Below are positions 25,369-32,675 of a stretch of DNA of 34,509 bases, one piece after another. The position numbers were made by a program, and so were the translations under genes. The first letter of the stretch is position 1; the number at the start of each line of letters is the position of its first letter. A model generated the notes under the pieces. It saw only the letters and a list, made by a program, of their open reading frames with translations. It made no database searches and was not told the origin of the DNA. The stretch comes from Methylomonas aurea. GTDB taxonomy: Bacteria > Pseudomonadota > Gammaproteobacteria > Methylococcales > Methylomonadaceae. The DNA is taken from positions 1 through 34,509 of the forward strand of contig NZ_JANIBM010000041.1 in the NCBI RefSeq assembly GCF_024505045.1, given 5' to 3'.

Positions 25369-27114
25369 TTAAAGCTTATCCCTCAACAATTTTCGAAGCA
25401 GCTCCTTTTCCTCAGATACCAATCCTTCCCGACCTTCCTTATCGATCAATCGATTTATCATACGCTCCCTGGCCTGCCTGCAGAGCTGCAGCAAAGCCCC
25501 GCCAAACTCCGCCTCCTCGCCACCGGCCGGAACACCCAAGTCCAGTGCAGCCAACGCCTTAATCGCACTCTCATGAGGCGAACCGCGGTAGACCTCCAAT
25601 AAAATGGCGCTGTTTTCCGGCTTTTCAAGAGCAATCACCCGCAACACATCTTTAAGGATCTCAACACCGGCAAAATCCAACCCAACAAGCTGGATACCCT
25701 GACGCTCAACCAAATCAGCAAGACGGGGGCACTGGACCAGCAACGCGATTACCCGCCGAGGCAAGGATATCGATCGCGGCACCTTGAGGGCCGGCAATTC
25801 GTTGCGCCCACTCTTAATTCTAGTCGGCTTTTCGGCAACATCCACCAACCCAGGCATAGCAACCAAGGACTGCAAACGCGCAAACATCATTTCCCGAAAA
25901 TATCCTGCCGGAACTTTATCCAATGCCGGCTTGGCCGCAGCCACCACTTGCGCGCGACCTTCGACAGTTCCAATATCAGCCCCACCCCCGATATTTGCGA
26001 AAAAGTAATCGGAAAAGACCTCGGCGGAAGCGATTCGTTCCAAAAAACTCTCCACCCCCTCCGACCTCAACAAAGAATCGGGGTCCTGCCCTTGCGGCAA
26101 CAACATGATCTTGATTTGCCTACCGTCCCGCAAACATGGCAACGCCGCATCGACCGCTTTCCAGGCCGCCTGGCGCCCGGCATTATCGCCATCGAAACAA
26201 AATACCAACTCAGAAGTAAATCTGAACAGCAAGTCGATCTGTGCCTTGGATGTTGCCGTTCCGAGCGCAGCAACTGCATAATCGATCCCGAACTGAGCCA
26301 AGGCAATCACGTCCATATACCCTTCGACCACCAAAACCCGGACTGGCTTGGAAGCTCGTCTCAGCAACTCGCAGAGCCCATACAGTTCTTTGCCCTTGGA
26401 AAAAACAGGCGTTTCCGGGGAATTCAAATATTTGGGCAGAGAATCATCCAACACCCTGCCGCCGAAGCCTACAACCCGCTGGCGCCTGTCACGAATCGGG
26501 AACATCAATCGCCCGCGAAAACGGTCGTATACTTTACCGTCATCCTTGACAACCAATAACCCAGCCTCGACCAGTTCGACTCGGTTGAATCGCCCTAACA
26601 ATGCATCCCAACGATCCGGCGCGTAGCCCAGCTGAAAATTTTTGACAACCTCGCCACTAACCCCTCGTTTACTCAAATACTCCTGCGCTCGCCTACCTTC
26701 CGAACTCGACCGCAACTGCTCCGCATAAAATCCGGCAACATCTGACAGTATCTGGTAGAGCTGCACCAAATTCTGCCTATCTACCGCCACAGGAACATTG
26801 AAACCGTGCCCCACCTCTCTGGGCACTTCTATCCCCGCAAAAGCCGCCAAATCTTCAACCGCCTCAACAAAGCCCAAATGATTGAACTCCATCAAAAAGC
26901 CAATTGCATTGCCGCTAGCACCGCAGCCGAAACAATGATAAATCTGCTTTGTACGGTTTACGGAAAAACTAGGAGTCTTTTCTTCATGAAACGGGCAGCG
27001 CGCAACATAATTGGCGCCTGACTTTTTTAGAGGGACGCGCGAGTCGATCAAATCAACGATATCGACCCGCACCAAGAGGTCATCGATAAATTGGCGGGGT
27101 ATTCTGCCGGACAT
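25369..27114 (-). CDS. dnaG: DNA primase
   Basis: DnaG lays RNA primers for replication. The 581-residue protein has the N-terminal zinc-binding domain (CPFHEEKTPSFSV, then HCFGCGASGN, about residues 40-65), the TOPRIM catalytic core (LVVEGYMDVIALAQFGIDY; FCFDGDNAGRQAA) and a C-terminal helical domain that would contact DnaB helicase. The length is that of a full-size bacterial primase. It starts 15 bases after the yqeY stop, in the conserved order rpsU-yqeY-dnaG-rpoD. Confidence 0.97.
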   Translation of the reverse strand: MSGRIPRQFIDDLLVRVDIVDLIDSRVPLKKSGANYVARCPFHEEKTPSFSVNRTKQIYHCFGCGASGNAIGFLMEFNHLGFVEAVEDLAAFAGIEVPREVGHGFNVPVAVDRQNLVQLYQILSDVAGFYAEQLRSSSEGRRAQEYLSKRGVSGEVVKNFQLGYAPDRWDALLGRFNRVELVEAGLLVVKDDGKVYDRFRGRLMFPIRDRRQRVVGFGGRVLDDSLPKYLNSPETPVFSKGKELYGLCELLRRASKPVRVLVVEGYMDVIALAQFGIDYAVAALGTATSKAQIDLLFRFTSELVFCFDGDNAGRQAAWKAVDAALPCLRDGRQIKIMLLPQGQDPDSLLRSEGVESFLERIASAEVFSDYFFANIGGGADIGTVEGRAQVVAAAKPALDKVPAGYFREMMFARLQSLVAMPGLVDVAEKPTRIKSGRNELPALKVPRSISLPRRVIALLVQCPRLADLVERQGIQLVGLDFAGVEILKDVLRVIALEKPENSAILLEVYRGSPHESAIKALAALDLGVPAGGEEAEFGGALLQLCRQARERMINRLIDKEGREGLVSEEKELLRKLLRDKL

Positions 27115-27129
27115 GCTACCGACAGAACA

Positions 27130-27579
27130 TCAGGCTATAAAATGGGCCTTGATTCGAGCACTAACGACCGCCATGTCGGCCTTGCCTTGCATTTTCGGCT
27201 TCAGCAAAGCCATGACGCCGCCCATGTCTTTTAACGAAGCTGCACCGGCCTCAGCAACCGCATCGGCCACCATGGCATCGATCTCAGCATCGGTAAGCTG
27301 TTGCGGCAGAAAATCCTGTATCACCGCAATCTCGGCCTCTTCGATATCGGCCAGATCTTGGCGCTCCGCATCGCGGAACTGCTTGATTGACTCGCGGCGC
27401 TGCTTCAACATTTTGTCGAGCACCACTATTACGCGATCATCGCTCAGCTCGATCCGTTCGTCGACCTCGACCTGCTTGATCGCAGCCAAAACCATACGAA
27501 TGACCCCGAGCCGAGCCTTGTCGCCGCTTTTCATCGCGGCTTTCATATCTTCCTTGATACGCTCCTTCAACGCATCCAT
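27130..27579 (-). CDS. yqeY: GatB/YqeY domain protein
   Basis: A 149-residue, mostly helical protein with the YqeY features: LKERIKEDMKAAMKSGDKA at the start, LGVIRMVLAAIKQVEVD, then FLPQQLTDAEI and the C-terminal DMGGVMALLKPKMQGKADM. The domain is related to the tRNA-binding tail of the amidotransferase subunit GatB, but the role of the stand-alone protein is not established. It is embedded between rpsU and dnaG, as in many proteobacteria. Confidence 0.94.
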   Translation of the reverse strand: MDALKERIKEDMKAAMKSGDKARLGVIRMVLAAIKQVEVDERIELSDDRVIVVLDKMLKQRRESIKQFRDAERQDLADIEEAEIAVIQDFLPQQLTDAEIDAMVADAVAEAGAASLKDMGGVMALLKPKMQGKADMAVVSARIKAHFIA

Positions 27580-27588
27580 CTAACCGCC

Positions 27589-27822
27589 TTAAACTTGCGG
27601 ACGGCCGCGGCGCAGATTTTTCAACGCATAACGCTCGCGAGCCAACTTTTTCAAGTGGCGTTTTACCGCCGCAGCCCCTTTACGCTTACGCTCGGTAGTC
27701 GGCTTTTCATAGAACTCGCGGCGGCGCACCTCGGCCAAAACGCCGGCCTTTTCGCAAGCACGTTTGAAGCGGCGAATCGCGATGTCGAAATGTTCGTTTT
27801 CTTTAACTTTAACTGATGGCAT
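27589..27822 (-). CDS. rpsU: 30S ribosomal protein S21
   Basis: S21 helps the 30S subunit select mRNA during initiation. The 77-residue product matches the family almost throughout ([35 protein letters not shown]) and is very basic. It is about six residues longer than E. coli S21, with a variant C-terminus [11 protein letters not shown]. The start is the ATG at 27822 (MPSVKVKE); two upstream codons are also open. It is the first gene of the macromolecular-synthesis unit, diverging from tsaD across about 104 bases. Confidence 0.96.
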   Translation of the reverse strand: MPSVKVKENEHFDIAIRRFKRACEKAGVLAEVRRREFYEKPTTERKRKGAAAVKRHLKKLARERYALKNLRRGRPQV

Positions 27823-27926
27823 TAGCAATAATCCGAATTGTGTTAGTATCTTTTCGAGCGATCGGCGAACCTAGCCCACCGAAAACCGCCGATTATACCC
27901 ACAAATATCTTTTATTCCAAAAACTA

Positions 27927-28937
27927 ATGTTTGTTCTCGGCATCGAAACCTCTTGCGACGAAACCGCCGTCGCGGTTTACCACGCCAATCGGGGATTGAT
28001 CGCCCACACCCTGTTCAGCCAGGTCGCCACGCACGCCGAATATGGCGGCGTCGTACCGGAGCTGGCTTCTCGCGACCATATCCGCAAACTGGTTCCGCTA
28101 CTCAAGACTGTGCTAGTTGATGCCAGCTTACAATTCGGCGATATTCAGGGAATCGCCTACACAGCCGGCCCGGGTTTGATGGGTTCGCTACTTGTCGGCG
28201 CCGCCACAGCCAGAAGCCTGGCCTGGACTTGGCAAATACCGGCGATTGCCGTGCACCATATGGAAGGACATTTACTTGCGCCGATGCTGGAAGAGGTACC
28301 ACCACCCTTCCCCTTTGTTGCCTTGCTGATTTCCGGCGGACACACCATGCTGATCGAGGTACAAGGCATCGGCAACTACCGCTTACTAGGTGAATCGCTG
28401 GACGACGCTGCTGGCGAAGCGTTCGATAAAACCGCAAAAATGTTGGGATTGGATTACCCCGGCGGCCCGCGCCTGGCCGAATTGGCCAATCAAGGACGCC
28501 CCCGCTTCAAGTTCCCACGACCAATGACCGACCGACCCGGATTGGACTTCAGTTTCAGCGGCTTGAAAACCTTTGCTCTGAATGCGTTGCACGAAACAGA
28601 GCAATCGCCGCAGGACAAGGCCGATATCGCCTTTGCCTTTCAGCAGGCCGTTGCCGAAACCTTGACTATAAAGTGCCGTCGCGCACTTCAACTCAGCGGA
28701 CTCAAAACCCTGGTGGTTGCTGGCGGCGTCAGCGCGAATCGGGAAATTCGGTGGCAATTATCAGAAATGGCCGATAGCGCTAAGGCAAAGGTCTATTTCC
28801 CGCGCCCGGATTTTTGTACCGATAATGGTGCGATGATCGCTTATGCCGGCGCCCAACGCTTGATGGCCGGACAAACACAAAACCTGGAAATCTTTGCCCG
28901 TCCGCGCTGGCCGATGGAACAGTTACCGCAGTTGTGA
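27927..28937 (+). CDS. tsaD: tRNA N6-adenosine threonylcarbamoyltransferase
   Basis: TsaD transfers the threonylcarbamoyl group to A37 of tRNAs that read ANN codons, together with TsaB, TsaC and TsaE. The 336-residue ASKHA-fold protein starts [17 protein letters not shown], has the metal-binding [10 protein letters not shown] (two histidines), the [10 protein letters not shown] phosphate loop, the [10 protein letters not shown] segment, and [12 protein letters not shown]. The ATG at 27927 matches the family start; a 37-codon upstream extension has no family counterpart. It diverges from rpsU and its stop abuts the plsY stop with no spacer. Confidence 0.97.
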   Translation: MFVLGIETSCDETAVAVYHANRGLIAHTLFSQVATHAEYGGVVPELASRDHIRKLVPLLKTVLVDASLQFGDIQGIAYTAGPGLMGSLLVGAATARSLAWTWQIPAIAVHHMEGHLLAPMLEEVPPPFPFVALLISGGHTMLIEVQGIGNYRLLGESLDDAAGEAFDKTAKMLGLDYPGGPRLAELANQGRPRFKFPRPMTDRPGLDFSFSGLKTFALNALHETEQSPQDKADIAFAFQQAVAETLTIKCRRALQLSGLKTLVVAGGVSANREIRWQLSEMADSAKAKVYFPRPDFCTDNGAMIAYAGAQRLMAGQTQNLEIFARPRWPMEQLPQL

Positions 28938-29510
28938 TCAGGACTCCTGGCCGGCCAAAAGCCGCTGGATATTGCTTTTGTGGCGCCAAAGCAATATCGC
29001 AGATATCAGCGTAAACGTCGCCGTCAAATAAGGATCGCGGACTATCAACCAAGTATAGAACGGTGTCAGCGCCGCTGCTACCAGAGCCGATAAAGAGGAA
29101 ATCTTGCCTATTTTGTAGACAAGAAACCAGGTTCCAGAGACAGCCGCCCCCAACAACCAGGCCACTCCCAAGGTTACGCCGAACGAAGTCGCCACGCCTT
29201 TACCGCCTTTGAAGCCGAAAAATATTGGATAAAGATGACCTATGAAGGCGGCAAACGCCACGGCGGACAACACCGGACTATCCACCTCCAATGCCTTGGC
29301 GATCAGCACCGGCAACAAACCTTTCAATGCATCCCCTGCTAATGTGATAGCCGCAGCTTTTTTTCCACCAATGCGCATGACGTTGGTCGCCCCGGGATTG
29401 CCTGAACCGTTTTCTCGCGGATCGGCCAAGCCCATCATTTTGCAGACAATAATCGCACTCGAGACCGATCCGGCCAAATAGGCCAAAACCACCAACAACC
29501 ACTCCATCAT
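28938..29510 (-). CDS. plsY: Glycerol-3-phosphate acyltransferase PlsY
   Basis: PlsY acylates glycerol-3-phosphate with acyl-phosphate, the first step of membrane phospholipid synthesis. The 190-residue protein has about five membrane segments and the three PlsY signatures: SGNPGATNVMRIGGK (phosphate site), FGFKGGKGVATSFG, and a late polar segment. The start at 29510 has GAGG eight bases upstream. It is convergent with tsaD and divergent from folB, a neighbourhood seen in many gammaproteobacteria. Confidence 0.95.
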   Translation of the reverse strand: MMEWLLVVLAYLAGSVSSAIIVCKMMGLADPRENGSGNPGATNVMRIGGKKAAAITLAGDALKGLLPVLIAKALEVDSPVLSAVAFAAFIGHLYPIFFGFKGGKGVATSFGVTLGVAWLLGAAVSGTWFLVYKIGKISSLSALVAAALTPFYTWLIVRDPYLTATFTLISAILLWRHKSNIQRLLAGQES

Positions 29511-29602
29511 TCAAGCAACCTCACGTCAACACTTGTACAGCGCAGCCATTTACTCGATACTGCGACCATTTTGTTACGAAATATAATAACCGGAAAGCAA
29601 CG

Positions 29603-29956
29603 ATGGACATCATCTTTTTAGGCGGCCTTGAAATAGACACCGTAATAGGAATTTACGAGTGGGAGCGAAAAATCAAACAAAAAGTAGTCTTGGACATCGA
29701 GATGGGTTGTGACATCCGCCAAGCGGCGGCAAGCGACGATATTGCCCACGCTCTCGACTATAAAACCGTCTCGGACAGAGTGGTGGATTTTGTGGAACGT
29801 AGCGAATTTTACCTGGTAGAAACATTGATCGAGGAAATCGCCAACATCCTGCTGGGCGAGTTCGAAATTCCTTGGGTAAAAATCACCTTGAACAAAAAAG
29901 GCGCCATCAGCCGGGCGCGCGACGTCGGAATTATCATCGAACGCGGCCAAAGATAG
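29603..29956 (+). CDS. folB: Dihydroneopterin aldolase
   Basis: FolB cleaves 7,8-dihydroneopterin to 6-hydroxymethyl-7,8-dihydropterin and glycolaldehyde in folate synthesis. The 117-residue protein shows LGGLEIDTVIGIYEWER at the N-terminus, the DALDYKTVS-like segment (here HALDYKTVSDRV), the catalytic region LVETLIEEIANILL, and the lysine in ITLNKKGAI. It is followed four bases later by folK, the next enzyme. A perfect TATAAT at 29582-29587 stands just upstream but lacks a good -35 box and would give a very short leader. Confidence 0.95.
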   Translation: MDIIFLGGLEIDTVIGIYEWERKIKQKVVLDIEMGCDIRQAAASDDIAHALDYKTVSDRVVDFVERSEFYLVETLIEEIANILLGEFEIPWVKITLNKKGAISRARDVGIIIERGQR

Positions 29957-29960
29957 CGCA

Positions 29961-30449
29961 ATGCCCACCGGATATATCAGCATCGGCAGCAACATCGACA
30001 AGGAAATCCATATTCCGTCGAGCCTGAAGGCGCTACGGAACTTATTCGGCGAACTAACCGTATCCAGCATCTACGAGAGCGAGCCGGTCGGCTTCGTCGG
30101 CGACAGCTTTTACAACCTGGTTGTCGGATTTCAGTCCGATTTACCGGCCAAAAGCATCGCCAAATTACTCAGGCAGGTGGAATTGGACCACGGCCGCAGC
30201 CGTGATAGCCAAAAGTTTTCAGCCAGGACATTGGATCTGGACTTGATACTGTACGGCGACGAAATCATCAACGACGGCCGCTTGCAAATTCCTAGGGACG
30301 AAATCGAAAAATACGCGTTCGTATTGGAACCGTTGGCCGAAATTGCGCCCAATTTGCCCCATCCCAATACCAAAAAGAGCTATGCCGAGTTATGGCAACA
30401 ATTCGATAAACGGAACATCAAACAAAAGAAATTGGCATCTGATCCCTAG
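29961..30449 (+). CDS. folK: 2-amino-4-hydroxy-6-hydroxymethyldihydropteridine diphosphokinase
   Basis: FolK (HPPK) pyrophosphorylates hydroxymethyl-dihydropterin. The 162-residue protein carries the SIGSNIDKE start, the SIYESEPVGF loop, FYNLVVGF, and the RTLDLDLILYGD signature whose aspartates bind two magnesium ions. The C-terminal tail after PHPNTKKS is basic. It directly follows folB, so the pair supplies successive steps. The usual downstream partners (panB or folP) are absent; instead a convergent pteridine-reductase-like gene follows. Confidence 0.95.
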   Translation: MPTGYISIGSNIDKEIHIPSSLKALRNLFGELTVSSIYESEPVGFVGDSFYNLVVGFQSDLPAKSIAKLLRQVELDHGRSRDSQKFSARTLDLDLILYGDEIINDGRLQIPRDEIEKYAFVLEPLAEIAPNLPHPNTKKSYAELWQQFDKRNIKQKKLASDP

Positions 30450-30511
30450 TATCAAGTCCAGGTCGGAGATGGAAAAGCCGTTACGCGACAACACAGAAGC
30501 CAAACGATCCA

Positions 30512-31243
30512 CTAGCGATATAAACTGCGCCCGCCGTCTACGTTGATGGTTTGACCGGTGATGTACTCGGCGTCCTGAATCAGAAATCTGACAGCCTTGG
30601 CTATGTCGTCAGCTTCGCCCCGGCGACCCAGCGCTACTTTGCTCAAGATTGCAGCACGATCCGCTTCGCCGCCACCTTGTTCCGGCCACAAAATGGCCCC
30701 TGGAGAGACGGCATTAACTCGGACATCCGGCGCCAACTCTTTGGCCAAACAACGCGTCATGGCTAACAATCCGGCTTTGGTAATACTATAGACGGGAAAG
30801 CCGGGCAAGCCGGTTTCTGCATGAATATCGGCGATATTCACGATACACCCCCGCCTAGCCCGTAGCGAGGGAAACAAAGCCTGCGACAAAAAGAACGGCG
30901 CTTTCAGATTGGCGGCGAAGGTCTGCTCCCAGTCTAGCTCAGTCACCTGGCCGACCGGTCGCGAATAAAACACGGAAGCACTGTTAACCAAAGCATCCAA
31001 TCCGCCCCAAGCGGATGCGGCAACCTCGACCACTCGTTCAATGCCATTCATAGCCTGCAAATCGGCTTTGACCGGAATCGCCGACTCGTCGCGAATCGAG
31101 TTCAGCGCTTCGCAGATAGCGATTGCGTCGGACTCCGAGCTTTTATAATGCAAAACCACGTTATAGCCTGCGGCATGCAACATCCTTGAACAGGCCGCGC
31201 CGATGCGCCGAGCGGCGCCGGTAACCAACACCGATTTAGGCAT
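30512..31243 (-). CDS. Pteridine reductase-like short-chain dehydrogenase (FolM/PTR1 type)
   Basis: The 243-residue SDR protein has the NADP-binding motif VTGAARRIGA; the arginine after the glycine-rich loop is typical of pteridine reductases (PTR1, FolM). It also has NSASVFY in place of the usual NNAG, and the active-site pair YSITKAG (Tyr-x3-Lys), followed by APDVRVNAVSPGAI. FolM reduces dihydromonapterin; PTR1 reduces biopterin and folate. Lying convergent to folB-folK supports a pterin role. A small membrane-protein gene starts the unit 12 bases upstream. A more generic SDR function cannot be excluded. Confidence 0.82.
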   Translation of the reverse strand: MPKSVLVTGAARRIGAACSRMLHAAGYNVVLHYKSSESDAIAICEALNSIRDESAIPVKADLQAMNGIERVVEVAASAWGGLDALVNSASVFYSRPVGQVTELDWEQTFAANLKAPFFLSQALFPSLRARRGCIVNIADIHAETGLPGFPVYSITKAGLLAMTRCLAKELAPDVRVNAVSPGAILWPEQGGGEADRAAILSKVALGRRGEADDIAKAVRFLIQDAEYITGQTINVDGGRSLYR

Positions 31244-31255
31244 CGGACGAGTTTC

Positions 31256-31537
31256 TTAACTTTCGGAAACGCCGGCGATCAATTTCTTGCGGATCAAAAT
31301 GCAAGCTACTACGGCGCAGGCGACCGGCACCTGGGTCAAAACCATTTCCATCACCGAGTGCTTAGCAACCAACTTGGACAATGGTTCCAGCACAAAGAAC
31401 TTAGCCAACCACCAAGTCAACCAATAACCGACCAAGCCGATAATCGACCAATTGATCACAGGTGCGTTTTGGTTTTTGGCCGTCATATAGAACCAAACCA
31501 AGGTTAAAATTCCGAACAACTTCGCTAAAAAATACAT
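31256..31537 (-). CDS. Small inner-membrane protein of unknown function
   Basis: A 93-residue protein with three likely membrane segments (about residues 2-20, 27-50 and 65-83) and a basic, short C-terminus. A purine-rich ribosome site (AGAGGAAGGGCGGGG) precedes the ATG. It is probably co-transcribed with the pteridine reductase-like gene 12 bases downstream. I do not recognise the family. Confidence 0.75.
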   Translation of the reverse strand: MYFLAKLFGILTLVWFYMTAKNQNAPVINWSIIGLVGYWLTWWLAKFFVLEPLSKLVAKHSVMEMVLTQVPVACAVVACILIRKKLIAGVSES

Positions 31538-31658
31538 ACCCCGCCCTTCCTCTTTAATTTTATTGTTATGAAAACCGACCGCAAGCTGCGAATTCCAATG
31601 TAATCAATTTATAGCGAAACATCAATCGCGCAATCTGAGCTGCTTTCCGCCCCCGAAC

Positions 31659-31687
31659 TTCAAACTTCCCCACCCGGGCCCTATAAT
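31659..31687 (+). promoter_or_regulatory. Sigma-70-type promoter of the exported 133-residue protein
   Basis: TTCAAA (31659-31664) and a perfect TATAAT (31682-31687) are separated by 17 bases, a good sigma-70 promoter. Transcription would start near 31694, leaving a leader of about 37 bases with the ribosome site GAGGGG five bases before the ATG at 31731. Confidence 0.6.
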
Positions 31688-31730
31688 CGATGGGGCTGGG
31701 CAATAATTATTATCAAAACGAGGGGAAACC

Positions 31731-32132
31731 ATGCAAACTTCAAAAATTTTCGCGGCATTGCTGGCGCTCGGGTTTAGCCAACCGAGTTGGAGTCAGTCGA
31801 CAGGGCATATCGGCCACGGCGGAAACGCCAGCGAATCCGGTTGTATCCGCGCCAAAGTCAGCCGGATCAAACCCGAGCATCTATCTACTGTGGCGCCCGG
31901 AGCGGATTTTTCGTTTGCCGCGTCCGGCAGCAACGGCCCCGGCCACATTCATGTCAGCATCAAACAACAGCCGATACCGATAACGGTGGAAGACAAAGAC
32001 ACGTTTTACTTGGTTAAAGGCAAGTTACCCGCGGACATTAAGAACGCCACAATTAGAGTATCGGTCACATTGAAAGCAAAATTCGAAAAGTGCAGTGCCG
32101 AAGAAGGCTGGCTACTCAAGGTTTCGGAATAA
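31731..32132 (+). CDS. Small exported protein of unknown function
   Basis: This 133-residue protein has a clear signal peptide (hydrophobic residues 6-16, probable cleavage after PSWSQ). The mature part begins with a His/Gly-rich segment (TGHIGHGGNAS) that could bind a metal. A region predicted to be beta-rich follows, with two cysteines (GCIRAKV and EKCSAEEGW) that could form a disulphide, possibly an immunoglobulin-like sandwich. It is likely periplasmic. It has its own good promoter and a strong ribosome site and stands alone on the plus strand. I do not recognise the family. Confidence 0.75.
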   Translation: MQTSKIFAALLALGFSQPSWSQSTGHIGHGGNASESGCIRAKVSRIKPEHLSTVAPGADFSFAASGSNGPGHIHVSIKQQPIPITVEDKDTFYLVKGKLPADIKNATIRVSVTLKAKFEKCSAEEGWLLKVSE

Positions 32133-32180
32133 TAACGCCCGGCACCCACGCGCGCGATGACGCAAAGGGCGCCGCAATCG

Positions 32181-32528
32181 TCAAGGCCAATCCCACTCGA
32201 ACAAGGTCCATTTATTGATGTTGGTGTTGTCGTCCAAGTCGTTCTTCTTGACGTCCAGTTCGCCGTCGCCGTTGGTATCGAGCATGTAATAAGCCGGGCC
32301 GACCTGGGGTTGAATCTTGACCATGTACAGTTTGCCGTTGCGGCGATATTCCTGGATCGTATCCTTGCCTTTACGGATGATCGTGATATCCGGCTCCATC
32401 TCCTCGCCGGATTGCACCGGAGCCGGCAAATCCGGCGGCTCCGGCACTGGCGCCGGCTCGTCCGGAGCAGCCTGAGCCGCGGCAAAAGGGACAAATACAA
32501 GCGGAAGGCAGCGAGTCAACAAGCGCAT
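32181..32528 (-). CDS. DUF2782 family exported protein
   Basis: The 115-residue protein has a signal peptide (cleavage probably near AAQAAP), a proline-rich linker, and the DUF2782 core: PDITIIRKGKDTIQEYRRNG, then YMVKIQPQVGPAYYMLDT, and the C-terminal INKWTLFEW. The family is common in gammaproteobacteria and of unknown function. A DTNGDGELD stretch resembles a calcium-binding loop but is not part of an EF-hand pair. The start follows AGAGA. Confidence 0.85.
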   Translation of the reverse strand: MRLLTRCLPLVFVPFAAAQAAPDEPAPVPEPPDLPAPVQSGEEMEPDITIIRKGKDTIQEYRRNGKLYMVKIQPQVGPAYYMLDTNGDGELDVKKNDLDDNTNINKWTLFEWDWP

Positions 32529-32623
32529 CGGAATCTCTGAGGCGAATTACGGCAGGTCATAATAATACAGTTTTCGCTTGCTGTATCGGCCGCAGCCCCG
32601 CAGCGGACAAAAACCCTACAGAC

Positions 32624-32658
32624 AAAAAAAGCCGGCATCCCCTAAGAGATGCCGGCTT
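32624..32658 (-). terminator. Rho-independent terminator of the TGVAKYL repeat gene
   Basis: On the minus strand AAGCCGGCATC (complement of 32648-32658) pairs exactly with GATGCCGGCTT (complement of 32629-32639) around an eight-base loop, followed by seven T residues (complement of 32624-32630). The 11-base stem lies 18 bases beyond the stop codon, a strong terminator. Confidence 0.9.
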
Positions 32659-32675
32659 CATCATTGTGCAAGCGG

